DNA from: Vibrio cincinnatiensis DSM 19608 | Lineage (GTDB): Bacteria > Pseudomonadota > Gammaproteobacteria > Enterobacterales > Vibrionaceae | Reading direction: 5' to 3' | DNA: 64,000 nucleotides | Assembly (NCBI RefSeq): GCF_900167345.1 | Contig: NZ_FUXB01000002.1 | Span: 62,001-126,000 of the forward strand | Shown here: piece after piece, positions 39,445 to 49,784 of the stretch | Layout: each line of letters begins with the position of its first letter | Numbering within the stretch: the stretch's first letter is position 1 | Program-made: the position numbers and the translations under genes | Notes under the pieces: generated by a model | Told to the model about the DNA's origin: nothing | Databases searched by the model: none | What the model saw: only the letters and a program-made list of their open reading frames with translations

Positions 39445-41589
39445 ATGTCCCGTACTATTATGCTTGTTCCCATCAGTGCTGGTGTTGGTTTAACCAGCGT
39501 CAGCATGGGACTCCTTCGTGCCATGGAGCGCAAAGGTGTAAGTGTTTCTTTTTATAAACCCATTTCACAACCACGTAGCGGTGGCGATCAGCCTGATCTC
39601 ACCTCCAGCATCATCAGTCATAATAGTGATATGAAAATTGGCGAACCAATGCCAATGTCTACCGCTGAAGCCTTGATCGGTGGCGAAAAAATGGATGTTC
39701 TACTGGAAACGGTCGTAGAACGTTACAACCAAATCATTGTTGATTCTGATGTCACCTTGGTTGAAGGTTTGGTGCCTACCCGTAAGCACCCATTTGCAAA
39801 CCAAGTTAACGCAGAGATTGCAAAAACATTGGGTGCAGAAATCGTCTTTGTCGCTACGCCAGGAACCAATAATCCAACTCAGCTCAAAGAGCGTATTGAA
39901 GTTGCCTGCTCAAACTTTGGCGGAACAAAAAATAAAAACATCTCTGGTGTGGTGATCAATAAATTGAACGCCCCTGTTGATGATGCGGGCCGTACTCGCC
40001 CTGATTTGTCTGAAATCTTTGATGATGCTGATAGCGCAAAACAAGCAAACCTCGAAGTGATGCAGATCTTCAACAGCAGCCCAATTCGCGTATTAGGTTG
40101 TGTGCCTTGGAATGTTGACCTGATAGCAACCCGCGCTATCGATATGGCAAAACACCTAAAAGCAGAAGTGATTAATGAAGGCGATATCAATACTCGTCGC
40201 ATTAAAAGCATTACTTTCTGCGCCCGCTCTATCCCACACATGATTGAGCATTTTAAACCCGGTTCACTGCTCGTCACTTCCGCTGACCGCCCTGACGTTA
40301 TCGTCGCTGCGGCTCTTGCTGCCATGAATGGTGTAGAAATTGGCGCAGTCCTGCTAACTGGCGGTTACGATATGCCCAATGAAATCGTTAACCTGTGCAA
40401 ACCTGCGTTTGATACTGGTTTGCCGATTTTTAAAGCACAAGGTAACACTTGGCAGACATCTCTAAACTTACAAAGCTTTAGCCTTGAAGTTCCCGCAGAT
40501 GATAAAGAACGTATCGAATTTGTCAGTGAACATGTGGCAAGCCACATCGATGGTCCTTGGATTGACAGTTTGACTGAGGGTACTCAAGCCACTCGTCGCC
40601 TAAGCCCACCAGCATTTCGTTACCAACTGACTGAATTTGCTCGTCGTGCTAATAAGCGAATCGTACTGCCTGAAGGTGATGAGCCTCGTACCGTGAAAGC
40701 GGCGGCTATCTGTGCGGAACGTGGCATTGCTCGTTGTGTGTTGCTAGGTAACCCAGACGAAATCAAACGTGTTGCAGCGTTACAAGGTGTAGAATTAGGT
40801 GCTGGTGTTGAAATCATTGATGCCGATGCCGTACGTGAAAACTATGTCGCACGTTTAGTTGAGCTTCGTGGTGCCAAAGGCATGACCGAAGTTGTGGCGC
40901 GTGAAAAATTAGAAGACTCCGTTTTCTTAGGCACTATGATGTTGGAAGCAGATGAAGTCGATGGTCTGGTTTCTGGTGCGGTTCATACCACAGCCAACAC
41001 CATTGTACCCCCTTTCCAAATCATCAAAACTGCGCCTAATGCGTCTATCGTTTCTTCTGTATTCTTTATGCTTCTGCCGGATCAAGTACTGGTATATGGT
41101 GACTGTGCCATCAACCCAGATCCCACCGCAGAGCAGTTGGCGGAAATTGCGATTCAATCCGCTGATTCAGCAGCAGCCTTTGGTATTGAACCTCGTGTTG
41201 CGATGATCTCCTACTCTACTGGGACTTCCGGTAAAGGGGCTGATGTTGATAAAGTGCGTGAAGCAACACGTATTGCACAAGAAAAGCGCCCAGATCTGAT
41301 CATTGATGGCCCACTGCAATACGATGCGGCTATCATGGAAAATGTTGCTGCGTCTAAAGCACCTGATTCGCCTGTTGCGGGTAAAGCCACCGTGTTTGTT
41401 TTCCCAGACTTAAATACAGGTAACACCACTTACAAAGCGGTACAACGTTCAGCCGATCTAGTTTCTATCGGCCCAATGCTGCAAGGTATGCGCAAACCCG
41501 TCAACGATTTGTCTCGCGGCGCGTTAGTGGATGACATTGTCTACACCATCGCTCTGACTGCGATTCAAGCCGATCAAGATCAGAAATAA
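39445..41589 (+). CDS. pta: Phosphate acetyltransferase
   Basis: Pta converts acetyl-CoA and phosphate to acetyl phosphate. At 714 residues it is the long, three-domain form: an N-terminal P-loop-like domain ([20 protein letters not shown]), a DRTGG middle domain (about 220-340, [13 protein letters not shown]) and the catalytic PTA_PTB domain from about 390 ([42 protein letters not shown]). The ATG at 39445 lies 143 bases after ackA with a terminator between. The length equals that of E. coli Pta. Confidence 0.97.
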   Translation: MSRTIMLVPISAGVGLTSVSMGLLRAMERKGVSVSFYKPISQPRSGGDQPDLTSSIISHNSDMKIGEPMPMSTAEALIGGEKMDVLLETVVERYNQIIVDSDVTLVEGLVPTRKHPFANQVNAEIAKTLGAEIVFVATPGTNNPTQLKERIEVACSNFGGTKNKNISGVVINKLNAPVDDAGRTRPDLSEIFDDADSAKQANLEVMQIFNSSPIRVLGCVPWNVDLIATRAIDMAKHLKAEVINEGDINTRRIKSITFCARSIPHMIEHFKPGSLLVTSADRPDVIVAAALAAMNGVEIGAVLLTGGYDMPNEIVNLCKPAFDTGLPIFKAQGNTWQTSLNLQSFSLEVPADDKERIEFVSEHVASHIDGPWIDSLTEGTQATRRLSPPAFRYQLTEFARRANKRIVLPEGDEPRTVKAAAICAERGIARCVLLGNPDEIKRVAALQGVELGAGVEIIDADAVRENYVARLVELRGAKGMTEVVAREKLEDSVFLGTMMLEADEVDGLVSGAVHTTANTIVPPFQIIKTAPNASIVSSVFFMLLPDQVLVYGDCAINPDPTAEQLAEIAIQSADSAAAFGIEPRVAMISYSTGTSGKGADVDKVREATRIAQEKRPDLIIDGPLQYDAAIMENVAASKAPDSPVAGKATVFVFPDLNTGNTTYKAVQRSADLVSIGPMLQGMRKPVNDLSRGALVDDIVYTIALTAIQADQDQK

Positions 41590-41592
41590 AAC

Positions 41593-41656
41593 GTTCGCTT
41601 TTTTAAAAGCGAACCCAAAAGTAAAAGCCCTCGATTAAAATCGAGGGCTTTTTTAT
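41593..41656. terminator. Double hairpin terminator between pta and yqjG
   Basis: The first hairpin is GTTCGCTTTT/AAAAGCGAAC at 41593-41614. The second is AAAAGCCCTCGATT with its complement and a TTTTTTAT tail at 41622-41656. Both strands have T-rich exits, so the pair serves convergent pta and yqjG. Confidence 0.88.
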
Positions 41657-41662
41657 CCTTTC

Positions 41663-42610
41663 TCAACTAAGAGAATCACGCCCATGTTCCGATTCTAAAT
41701 CCAAATCAGGCCCAACAGGCACCACTTGGGTTGGGTTAATCGTGGTATGGCTAAAATAGTAATGGCGTTTGATATGATAAAAATCCGTCGTTTCTTTAAT
41801 TCCCGGTGTTTGATAAAGCTCTTTCAGATAACCATTTAAATTCGGGTAATCCGCAATTCGCTTCTTATTACACTTAAAGTGACCCACATATACCGCATCA
41901 AAACGAATCAAGGTAGTAAAGAGTCGCCAATCCGCTTCGGTCAAAATCTGTCCAGCCAAATAACGGTGCGTCGCTAAATGTTGGTCGACTTTATCCAGTG
42001 CTGCGAACAAAGATTCATACGCCTCTTCATAAGCTTCTTGCGTGGTTGCAAACCCACAGCGATAAACCCCATTGTTAATATTTGGGTAAATAAAATCGTT
42101 CCATTCATCCACCACTCTGCGCAATTCTTCTGGGTAATAGTCCACATGATTGCCCGTCAACTCATTAAATGCTGAGTTAAACATACGAATAATTTCTGAA
42201 GATTCATTACTCACAATGGTTTGTGTTTTTTTATCCCATAGAACGGGAACAGTCACACGCCCAGTATAATCGGGTTTGGCCTGAGTATAGACTTGATGCA
42301 GTTTACTGTGGCCAAATAACGGCTCAGGAATACCAAATTGCCACCCTTGACTTAACATATCAGGGCACACCACCGTCACATCAATATGCTCTTTAAGCTG
42401 CTTCAATTCGCGGAAAATCAAGGTTCGATGTGCCCAAGGGCAAGCTAAAGAGACATACAAGTGGTAACGCCCAGACTCAGGGCTAAACGTCGCATCCGGT
42501 TTATTGACGATCCAATCACGAAATCCCGCATCTTCACGCACAAATTCTCCACCCGTACTTTTCGTGTCATACCACACATCGTGCCACACACCCTCAACTA
42601 ACTTCCCCAT
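41663..42610 (-). CDS. yqjG: Glutathionyl-hydroquinone reductase
   Basis: YqjG removes glutathione from glutathionyl-hydroquinones. The 315-residue protein has the Xi-class GST layout: the N-terminal thioredoxin fold with catalytic Cys in SLACPWAHRTLIFREL (about 54-69), VPVLWDKKTQTIVSNESSEI for the glutathione site (about 125), and a helical C-terminal domain (LAGQILTEADWRLFTTLIRF; YFSHTTINPTQVVPVGPD). The start at 42610 gives the usual length. It is transcribed alone between pta and the Tad operon. Confidence 0.95.
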   Translation of the reverse strand: MGKLVEGVWHDVWYDTKSTGGEFVREDAGFRDWIVNKPDATFSPESGRYHLYVSLACPWAHRTLIFRELKQLKEHIDVTVVCPDMLSQGWQFGIPEPLFGHSKLHQVYTQAKPDYTGRVTVPVLWDKKTQTIVSNESSEIIRMFNSAFNELTGNHVDYYPEELRRVVDEWNDFIYPNINNGVYRCGFATTQEAYEEAYESLFAALDKVDQHLATHRYLAGQILTEADWRLFTTLIRFDAVYVGHFKCNKKRIADYPNLNGYLKELYQTPGIKETTDFYHIKRHYYFSHTTINPTQVVPVGPDLDLESEHGRDSLS

Positions 42611-42721
42611 GATTCACCTCACGTTCATTGTTCTACTGTATTGGTTACCATTATAGGCATGGCCCCATACGATAGAACCGGAGGAAATTGGCTTAGTTGT
42701 TCGAAATTTTTGAAGCATGTG

Positions 42722-42767
42722 AATAAAAAGAGCCACGCTTCACCAGAGAGAGTCGGTGTGCGTGGCT
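42722..42767 (-). terminator. Terminator of the Tad operon
   Basis: On the reverse strand AGCCACGC and GCGTGGCT pair, with an inner CACC/GGTG extension, followed by CTTTTTATT. It lies 31 bases past the OmpA-like gene, the last gene of the cluster. Confidence 0.88.
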
Positions 42768-42797
42768 AAATAAAGAAAACATCATTCTTATTAGTTT

Positions 42798-43433
42798 TTA
42801 GTAGATATCGACTCGACGGTTTTGAGCACGACCTTGCACCGTCTCATTACTCATGAGCGGTTTTCTTTCTCCATAAGAAATCACTTCTGCAGAAATAGAA
42901 TGGCTCGCCTGCTGCTGCAAATACGCCATCACTGATTGAGCACGACGTAGGCCTAACGAAAAGTTGTACTCATCACTGCCAATATTATCCGTATGCCCTT
43001 CTACTTTTAGGTTTTGATCATGCTGTAAACGTTCAACAATTCTCGATAAAAGATAGCGTGAAGCATCTGTCAACTCTGAACGGTCAAAAGAGAAATAAAC
43101 TCTCGCCAAAAGATCGTCATCTTGAGTGGCTGAAGTCTTAGCGTGACTCAGTAAATATTCCACACATGTCCCTTGAACACCAGCGCGCCGCATCTGCTGT
43201 TCCACGAAGGCCAAACTCGCAGGATAACGATCTTGCTCTTCAATTTGAGAAAAAGCGCCTTGATTAAGATGAACTCGGCGTCCTTCTGCAACTTGGACTT
43301 GCTGTTCAAAAGCCAAATCAGGGTGATTGCAGTAATAGTACAAAGCATTTTGCTTTGGTTGCTCCGTGGAAGCCACCCAAGGGCTGACCGCCAATAACAA
43401 TGCCAGACATAAAGTGTTTACAGTTATTTTCAT
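42798..43433 (-). CDS. OmpA-family protein of the Tad locus
   Basis: The 211-residue precursor has a signal peptide (about 1-22, LCLALLLAVSPWVAS) and a C-terminal OmpA-like peptidoglycan-binding domain (about 108-211) with VYFSFDRSELTDAS, VEGHTDNIGSDEYNFSLGLR and RAQNRRVDIY. The middle part (NALYYYCNHPDLAFEQQV) is not recognised. It probably anchors the Tad secretion apparatus to the cell wall. The ATG at 43431-43433 lies downstream of AAAGGAATTCC. It is the last gene of the operon, 93 bases after tadG. Confidence 0.88.
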   Translation of the reverse strand: MKITVNTLCLALLLAVSPWVASTEQPKQNALYYYCNHPDLAFEQQVQVAEGRRVHLNQGAFSQIEEQDRYPASLAFVEQQMRRAGVQGTCVEYLLSHAKTSATQDDDLLARVYFSFDRSELTDASRYLLSRIVERLQHDQNLKVEGHTDNIGSDEYNFSLGLRRAQSVMAYLQQQASHSISAEVISYGERKPLMSNETVQGRAQNRRVDIY

Positions 43434-43526
43434 TATGGGAATTCCTTTACTGAACAAGGCAAGTAAGCCGATAAAAAACCACTTAAAGAATAACGTGGTG
43501 TGACTCGCTCTAAGCCAAACATAATC

Positions 43527-44837
43527 TCATCGTGCTAAATGCCCTATTTCTTCAGTGATCAGTTCTAAAATTTTGTTGATGATGTCATTTTGATTTTCTG
43601 CTTTAAAAACATTTTCTTGTCCAACACAGCTCCCCATTTCTGGATACTTTTCTAATTCATAATCAAAACCCACCGCGGCTAATCTTGCATTAACTACGTT
43701 TCCATCTGCAGATGTTTTTGAATTTAATGCGGTATGAATCGTTGAGCATAAATTGGCGTTAATTAATTTATTGGTGGTAGAGCGATAGGAATCTTGCCCA
43801 TCCGATAAAATGATAATCAGTTGCCTTGGATTCTCACCTTGATGATAAGCTATTTGTGCACCACGGATTAACCCAGCATACGAAGAGGTTCCACTTCCTG
43901 AGTTTCTTGGAATTGAAAAATTGGATGAAAAAATACGATCTGTAATTGACTCCATATCTTCAGTTAAAAGAATATCTTCAAAATAGGAAACATTAGTCAC
44001 TCTATTTGAACTTATTGCTTGGTGTGCAATAGAATCCAGAGTAAAGATGTCTCTTACCGTAGCCGTTTCATTAATGAGACCACTATTTTTTCCTGGATAA
44101 TAAGAATCACACTTCACTTCTTTTAGATAAGAGGAGTGGGATGAATTCGCACTTCCTCTACAAATTAAATGATCTCGAAAAGCCCGAGTATTACCAGACC
44201 TTTGTATCGTATAGAAGTCAAAGCCAACAATCGCTAGTCTATTTTTATTCGACTCATCTTTTGTATAGCCATTAAACAGTTCTAATTCATGCGCTATAAC
44301 TTTTATAATATCTTTTAAATCAAGAAACTTTCTTTTCGAACCCCCATCCCAAAAATCATACATAGATGCTGAAAAATCTGCCACCAATATAACATCCACA
44401 GTCTCAGAGTGATATTTCCGAGTGATAGATCCATCAGAAACCTGATAACTTTCACCAAAACCAATAATGGACTCATTACCGGGAAACCAAGTGGGTTGAG
44501 TAATACTTGCGGTGACACGATATTCAAAAAATCGCCGTTCTTGATTTCGACAATTTGAATTATCCTCACAATTTAACTTCGTGATAGAAATATCTTTATC
44601 TTTCACCGTCGCTAATGGGAAATAATATTGAACATAGCTTTTGGCTAACGTTTTATCATCAGAGCCTTGCCCAGCAACCGCAAGGCTCGCCACCTCTACG
44701 GCTTCAAGTAAACGGGCTTTATCTTGTATTGCTCTCGCACCATCAGTCCCTAACGCAAAGACACCAAACAAAATGGGAATAAAAAGAGCAAATAAAATTG
44801 CTGCATGGCCAGACTGCTTTTGAATACGGTGAATCAT
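43527..44837 (-). CDS. tadG: TadG-like pseudopilin/vWA protein
   Basis: The 436-residue protein starts with the TadE/G hydrophobic segment (HAAILFALFIPILFGVFALG, about 11-30) after a short basic leader. It carries a von Willebrand A domain from about 145, with the metal-site motif DFSAS in VILVADFSASMYDFW and the later IILSDGQDS. Six or more cysteines suggest disulfides in the periplasm. TadG-type proteins act in pilus biogenesis or adhesion. It follows tadF by two bases. Confidence 0.9.
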   Translation of the reverse strand: MIHRIQKQSGHAAILFALFIPILFGVFALGTDGARAIQDKARLLEAVEVASLAVAGQGSDDKTLAKSYVQYYFPLATVKDKDISITKLNCEDNSNCRNQERRFFEYRVTASITQPTWFPGNESIIGFGESYQVSDGSITRKYHSETVDVILVADFSASMYDFWDGGSKRKFLDLKDIIKVIAHELELFNGYTKDESNKNRLAIVGFDFYTIQRSGNTRAFRDHLICRGSANSSHSSYLKEVKCDSYYPGKNSGLINETATVRDIFTLDSIAHQAISSNRVTNVSYFEDILLTEDMESITDRIFSSNFSIPRNSGSGTSSYAGLIRGAQIAYHQGENPRQLIIILSDGQDSYRSTTNKLINANLCSTIHTALNSKTSADGNVVNARLAAVGFDYELEKYPEMGSCVGQENVFKAENQNDIINKILELITEEIGHLAR

Positions 44838-44839
44838 GA

Positions 44840-45361
44840 CTACCTCCCCATTGTTATCGAACGGCTAGAAACTCGGGAAAAATCGCGGCCGATTAACTCT
44901 CCAAACCAGCTATCCGTGTCATAACAAAGCGTCACTTGATATAGCGTTGCATGCCGACCAAAAGTGGTGACAAAATCGAGTGAGGCATCAGGGCTTTGGC
45001 TTTCACAGTCAATTCCCCGGCGATAAGGCAAAACAACATTAACGCCATTACGCACAATATCTAATTGAAAACCAAATTTCTTATCATCAAAGTTCCCCGT
45101 CGTTCGGTGTAATGAGCGGCGTACAATGTCATAAATAGTATTAACTTCTGTTTCCTCAACCGAAAAATTATCGGCTCCGGCTAATTCGGTTCTTTCTTTA
45201 ATAATGCTCACCGCAGAATAGGACATACGATCTAACTTTCCTTTATAAGCTAGCTTTACCACAATATCTGCACTGAATACTAATAATAGAGCAAAAAATA
45301 CCCCAACGATGGAAAATTCCACGGTAAAATTACCCCATTGATTAATGAGTGAACGTTTCAC
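44840..45361 (-). CDS. tadF: TadF-like minor pseudopilin
   Basis: The 173-residue protein has a TadE-like N-terminus, QWGNFTVEFSIVGVFFALLL (about 8-27): a basic leader, a Glu at the pilin-like position, and a hydrophobic helix. The rest is a small soluble domain with two Cys. The start is GTG (45359-45361) following AGGAGTATCAAC, and the gene overlaps tadE by 20 bases. TadV is expected to process TadE and TadF in the known system. Confidence 0.87.
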   Translation of the reverse strand: MKRSLINQWGNFTVEFSIVGVFFALLLVFSADIVVKLAYKGKLDRMSYSAVSIIKERTELAGADNFSVEETEVNTIYDIVRRSLHRTTGNFDDKKFGFQLDIVRNGVNVVLPYRRGIDCESQSPDASLDFVTTFGRHATLYQVTLCYDTDSWFGELIGRDFSRVSSRSITMGR

Positions 45362-45839
45362 GTTGATACTCCTGAATCACAATAACTTCACGGGCAAATA
45401 GCGTTTCACGGCTTAAAAAGAAACTAAAAATAGGCTGATAATCATAACTAATATGGTAAACCGCTATCGCCATGTCTTTAGGGTCATTACAGTTAAAAGC
45501 CTCTTCCCCTTCTCCTAAACAGCGAGTTTCATAGTTATGTAAATCATCTAAGTGTTTAACAAATTGGACTCTCGCTTTGAATTTATTCGCATCCACAACA
45601 TAATGCCATAGGCTATTTTCTTCATTAAGCAACTGATTAAATTCCGTGACATAATTAATGCCATCGGTTTTTTTAGCTTCTCTTGCTGCTTTTGCAATAG
45701 CGAGATCCCCCAAGCTGGAAACGTAAGAAATAAAACTCATCTCAACCCAAGCCATACACATCAACCAAAAAGCAAAAAATCCGCCCACAAACTCTATGGT
45801 TGCGATCCCTTTCTTGGGCAAGAGTGCGTAGTTTTTCAT
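45342..45839 (-). CDS. tadE: TadE-like minor pseudopilin
   Basis: The 165-residue protein begins MKNYALLPKKGIATIEFVGG: a cleavable leader ending KKG, then IATIEF with Glu at +5, and a hydrophobic stretch to about residue 38. This is the TadE pseudopilin pattern. The remaining domain is unrecognised and has two Cys. Its ATG overlaps the tadD stop as ATGA. Confidence 0.88.
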   Translation of the reverse strand: MKNYALLPKKGIATIEFVGGFFAFWLMCMAWVEMSFISYVSSLGDLAIAKAAREAKKTDGINYVTEFNQLLNEENSLWHYVVDANKFKARVQFVKHLDDLHNYETRCLGEGEEAFNCNDPKDMAIAVYHISYDYQPIFSFFLSRETLFAREVIVIQEYQRETFTH

Positions 45840-46696
45840 TCTTTATCTCCCCATTGCTGGGAGTGAACCGCATCAATCGGCTCATTAAGTGCCACATTTG
45901 ACTTATTTTCTAATAAGATCGGAGAATCATTTTTTGCTGAAATTTGAAAGTTAGTGGCTAAATTTAAGCTACGTAATGATTGATATAATAGGATAATGTC
46001 TTCTTCACTATATTGACCCGCATAAAAAGCCAGTAAATGGTTTAAACTCCCCACTTTAGCCATGATAATAGCCAAATTTGCTTTAACCTGATCATCCGCT
46101 TCTCCATTTAAATATATGGGCAATAAACGTGCAGCCGCGCTAGTATAATCTTCTTCTAACATATCGATTAATGCCAAATTGTTTTTAATCGTCATATCAT
46201 CAAACATTAATACCCTTGCTTGCGTAAATAAGTCTCTGGATTGAATAAAATCCCCTTGCTGAGCACGAATGATTCCAAGTAGATTAATGACTTTAGCATC
46301 GGTTGGATTCTTTTCTCGCGCCATCGCTAAGGAATGTTCAGCCGCTTCAATTTTCCCTAAACGAAAGAGCGCAACACCTTGTAGATAAAAGGCTTGATCG
46401 GTTGTTTGATCACGATTCATTAATGGGGTCAAGGTAAATAAAGCCGATTCGGCGTCTTGATAATTTAAGTAGGCTTCCGTGAGCTTTAACCGAGTTTCAC
46501 TTTCTTCACGCTTTTGTAACTGACTTTTATAAAAATCAATCAACGCGGGATAATTTGAAGTTTTTTTATAAACTTGCTCTTGATCAACCAAACTTAATTC
46601 TATCTCTCTACTCGCAGATTTTGTTTGATTTCCGGAGGTGGAAACACAACCAGAAACCGTGATGACGAAGAGAAAAAGTAATATTATTTTATGCAT
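45836..46696 (-). CDS. tadD: TadD-like TPR lipoprotein
   Basis: The 286-residue precursor has a lipoprotein signal (LFLFVITVSGC, Cys at about 17), then tetratricopeptide repeats across about 45-215 (for example AFYLQGVALFRLGKIEAAEHS and VINLLGIIRAQQGDFIQSRD, each part of a TPR helix pair). TadD is thought to be a pilotin-like assembly factor for the secretin. It overlaps tadC by 8 bases and tadE by 4. Confidence 0.9.
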   Translation of the reverse strand: MHKIILLFLFVITVSGCVSTSGNQTKSASREIELSLVDQEQVYKKTSNYPALIDFYKSQLQKREESETRLKLTEAYLNYQDAESALFTLTPLMNRDQTTDQAFYLQGVALFRLGKIEAAEHSLAMAREKNPTDAKVINLLGIIRAQQGDFIQSRDLFTQARVLMFDDMTIKNNLALIDMLEEDYTSAAARLLPIYLNGEADDQVKANLAIIMAKVGSLNHLLAFYAGQYSEEDIILLYQSLRSLNLATNFQISAKNDSPILLENKSNVALNEPIDAVHSQQWGDKE

Positions 46697-47588
46697 TGAC
46701 CATCATCCTCATTATCCCCGGTGCCGCAATTAAAATCACAATCGGCACCATGATAAAAATAATCAATGGGATCGACATCTTCGCCGCCAATTTCCCAATT
46801 TTTTCTTCAATTTGTAACATTTGTACTTCACGAATGTCTGCTGATAATGTTGTTAATACACTGTATATAGAACTACCGTATTGCAAACTTTGCTTTAATG
46901 TCATGACGAAACTACGCATCTCATTAGAGGGAACCCGTTGGTAAAGTTCGTCAAGCGCTTGCTCTAAGCCCACTAAGCGTGCTCTGTCATCGGTTTTTAC
47001 CAGCAAATAACTAATATCTTTATCAAACCCTTTCATCTCTTTTGCTAAGTAGCTAATGGATGATTCTATCGTCATCCCGGTTTGAACACATACCGCCATC
47101 AAATCTAATAAATAAGGTAATTTGGCAGAAATTTTGTAACTCAGTTGCTTTGAACGTATGGCTAAATAACTGTCTGGCAGAATTAAGCTGATCACCAACC
47201 AAATCGCCACAGCAATAAACAGACTGTTACCAGACCAATGAAAACGTAGCGACAAGGCGTAACAAACAAAGCATCCCAATAGCAATACCGTATATTTTAT
47301 CGGCATAAAATAGGTCGCCAGTTTCGGGTTGTAAAACCCTGCAGCTAAAAACTTTTGTTGTACTTGCTGTTTATCAGAAGAAAAAAAACTATTGAGCAAG
47401 CGAGACAGTTGCTCAAGCCATGTTGACCTGACTTTTTCCTGTTCATGATGGTGAAAGTCTTGCCATAGTTGTTTCTTTCGTTCACGACGCAACGAAGCAA
47501 TCAGTAATAAGGCACCAATGGCAATGGCGATAATCGAAAATAGACTACCGAGTGAGGCTTCCAACCAAGGGAATATTTTATCGAACAC
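46689..47588 (-). CDS. tadC: TadC inner-membrane platform protein
   Basis: The 299-residue protein has a T2SF/GspF-type domain (about 135-270: LLDLMAVCVQTGMTIESSISYL; LKQSLQYGSSIYSVL) with flanking membrane spans at about 15-35, 85-125 and 272-295. With TadB it forms the platform on which the TadA ATPase works. It overlaps the end of tadB by 11 bases. Confidence 0.92.
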   Translation of the reverse strand: MFDKIFPWLEASLGSLFSIIAIAIGALLLIASLRRERKKQLWQDFHHHEQEKVRSTWLEQLSRLLNSFFSSDKQQVQQKFLAAGFYNPKLATYFMPIKYTVLLLGCFVCYALSLRFHWSGNSLFIAVAIWLVISLILPDSYLAIRSKQLSYKISAKLPYLLDLMAVCVQTGMTIESSISYLAKEMKGFDKDISYLLVKTDDRARLVGLEQALDELYQRVPSNEMRSFVMTLKQSLQYGSSIYSVLTTLSADIREVQMLQIEEKIGKLAAKMSIPLIIFIMVPIVILIAAPGIMRMMVNA

Positions 47589-48498
47589 TCTTCATCAACC
47601 CCCATACAATGGCAATACCGATCGCCTCACTGATCAACACATAGTAGAGAATGGGGCGTCCACCGGGATCAAACATGACAAACTCATAGTTTTCCGGGCT
47701 GAGGTATTGCAAAATAAACAAGAAGAAGAAAGGTATGGCTGCCACAATTTTGGCTGAAGTTCGCGCTTCTGAAGTGAGTGCATATTTTTTCTTCTCAATA
47801 GCACGAGCATTAAAAAGTAGCCGGTTTAAGCGTAAAATAATTTCTTTAAGTTGCCCTCCTCGCTGCATATTGGCGCGTAGCGTAATAACGAAGAAGTGGA
47901 AAGAAGGATAAGGAAACCGCAAGCAGGCTTTTCGAAAAACATCATCGGGTGACTCACCTAACTGCAAGCGCTTGCCCATAATTTTAAATTCTTTACCCAC
48001 TTCATTATTGAGCGTATTACCGACATACATGATGGCATGAGTAATACTCTCTCCTGCGGAAACGGCGCTACTGAGCATGTTGAGCGCATCAGGAAAATTT
48101 TCTTCAAACTGGTTTTGTTCACGCTTTCTTAGCCAAAGGTAAGCAAATAAAAGCCCAGCGAGAACAGTGATCACCACGACCAACCAGACGGAACCACGGA
48201 CAAAACGCTGGTTAAATTCTATTCCTAAAAAAATCAGCACACAGAGGTAACTCACGACTTTAACAATGGCAAGATGACCGAGTTGCTTATTGAGGTTACT
48301 CCAAGCCTGCGTGGCTCTATCTTTCCAAGACCTATCAGAAAGTGATTTAATATCAATCGCTTGTTGCTCAGATGTCATGGAGTCAACATACACAGTTCGA
48401 GAGAACTGATCCAAGTAATCATAACGTTCGCTCTTACGTTTACGTTGAGCAAGCAGAAGTAAAATTACGCCAACGAAGATAAGCAGTATGGCTATCAT
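47578..48498 (-). CDS. tadB: TadB inner-membrane platform protein
   Basis: The 306-residue T2SF-domain protein has spans at about 2-16, 80-120 and 245-300, and the GspF-like core ALNMLSSAVSAGESITHAIM (about 140-159) with ITLRANMQRGGQLKEI. Its ATG overlaps the tadA stop (ATGA). It pairs with TadC. Confidence 0.92.
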   Translation of the reverse strand: MIAILLIFVGVILLLLAQRKRKSERYDYLDQFSRTVYVDSMTSEQQAIDIKSLSDRSWKDRATQAWSNLNKQLGHLAIVKVVSYLCVLIFLGIEFNQRFVRGSVWLVVVITVLAGLLFAYLWLRKREQNQFEENFPDALNMLSSAVSAGESITHAIMYVGNTLNNEVGKEFKIMGKRLQLGESPDDVFRKACLRFPYPSFHFFVITLRANMQRGGQLKEIILRLNRLLFNARAIEKKKYALTSEARTSAKIVAAIPFFFLFILQYLSPENYEFVMFDPGGRPILYYVLISEAIGIAIVWGLMKSVR

Positions 48499-49784
48499 GC
48501 TCGCTTCTCCCCGACTTCACGAAAGGCTTTAGTCAAGTTCTCTTCTAACCCGAAAAAACGCGCCTTTTCGTACAGAACCGATCGTTGCATTAAGCCTGAA
48601 GTAATAAAGCTGCCGTTCACTTTACCGTTTTCGCTTTGTCTAAGATTCGGTTGAAAACGGAAAATTTCTTCCAGTACTACGTTCGAACCTTCTAGCCCTA
48701 CCACCTCTGTAATGCTCATGACTTTACGGCTACCATCATGAAGGCGATTAATTTGGATGATGAGGTCGACCGCACTCACTATGGTGCGGCGAATGGCTTC
48801 CAACGGTAAACTGCTGGTTGCCATCATTACCATAGACTCCACTCGAGCCAAAGCATCTCGTGGCGTATTCGCGTGAAGTGTCGACATGGAACCATCATGC
48901 CCCGTATTCATGGCTTGTAGCATTTCAAACGCTTCTGCGCCTCGACACTCACCCACAATGATTCTATCCGGCCGCATCCGCAGCGAGTTGATCACTAAGT
49001 CTCGCTGGTTGACGAGCCCTGTGTTTTCTATGCCCGCGGTACGCGTTTCCAAACGCACGACATGTGGCTGCTGTAAACGTAATTCCGCCGCATCTTCAAT
49101 GGTAATAATGCGTTCATTCTCGGAAATAAACTGGGATAACGCATTCAGCATGGTGGTTTTTCCCGACCCTGTTCCTCCTGAAATTAAAATATTTAACCGG
49201 CATCGAGCGGCAACCATGAGCACTTGCGCCATTTCTGGGCTCATGGCTCCAAATTCACAGAGTTTGGTTAAGTCGATGCTCTGTTTTTTAAACTTACGAA
49301 TCGAGATAGCCGTTCCATCAATGGCTATCGGTGGAATGACGATGTTAACCCGGCTTCCGTCTTGTAAACGAGCATCACAGGTTGGGGATGATTCGTCCAC
49401 TCGTCGACCAACACGGGCTGCAATCCGTTTGGCAATATCTAATAATTGCCTTTCATCAATAAAATCTATGTGGGCTTTTTCAACCAGACCGCCTCGCTCA
49501 ATAAAGATGTTTTCATGACCGTTGATCATGATATCGCTAATGGATTCATCATCCATCAAGGTTTGCAAAGGGCCTAACCCGACCAACTCATCCACCAAGT
49601 TTTTCACAAACTCTTGGCGAATGACTTTAGGCACGGTTAACCGTTCACGCTCAATCAACAACTCAATCGCTCCATTGAGTTGTTTGGCCAGTTGATCTTT
49701 GGTCATCTGTGCGATAGCTTCGGGCTCCAACGCATCAAAAATTTGCTTGCGCAGTCCCACATAAATCGCTTTTGCGCCTATCAT
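48495..49784 (-). CDS. tadA: TadA pilus assembly ATPase
   Basis: The 429-residue secretion ATPase of the CpaF group powers Flp pilus assembly. It has Walker A ISGGTGSGKTTMLNAL (about 205-220), the Asp box IITIEDAAELRL, Walker B-type RPDRIIVGECRGAEAFEM (about 275) and the His box TGHDGSMSTLHANTPRDAL. I start at ATG 49782-49784 because it overlaps the tadZ stop as ATGA. An in-frame ATG five codons earlier (49799) is equally possible; neither has a strong ribosome site. Confidence 0.94.
   Translation of the reverse strand: MIGAKAIYVGLRKQIFDALEPEAIAQMTKDQLAKQLNGAIELLIERERLTVPKVIRQEFVKNLVDELVGLGPLQTLMDDESISDIMINGHENIFIERGGLVEKAHIDFIDERQLLDIAKRIAARVGRRVDESSPTCDARLQDGSRVNIVIPPIAIDGTAISIRKFKKQSIDLTKLCEFGAMSPEMAQVLMVAARCRLNILISGGTGSGKTTMLNALSQFISENERIITIEDAAELRLQQPHVVRLETRTAGIENTGLVNQRDLVINSLRMRPDRIIVGECRGAEAFEMLQAMNTGHDGSMSTLHANTPRDALARVESMVMMATSSLPLEAIRRTIVSAVDLIIQINRLHDGSRKVMSITEVVGLEGSNVVLEEIFRFQPNLRQSENGKVNGSFITSGLMQRSVLYEKARFFGLEENLTKAFREVGEKRA

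Noticed and set aside
48886-49518. Plus-strand 210-codon frame opposite tadA
   Set aside because: It is the antisense of a strongly conserved ATPase gene and has no own signals.
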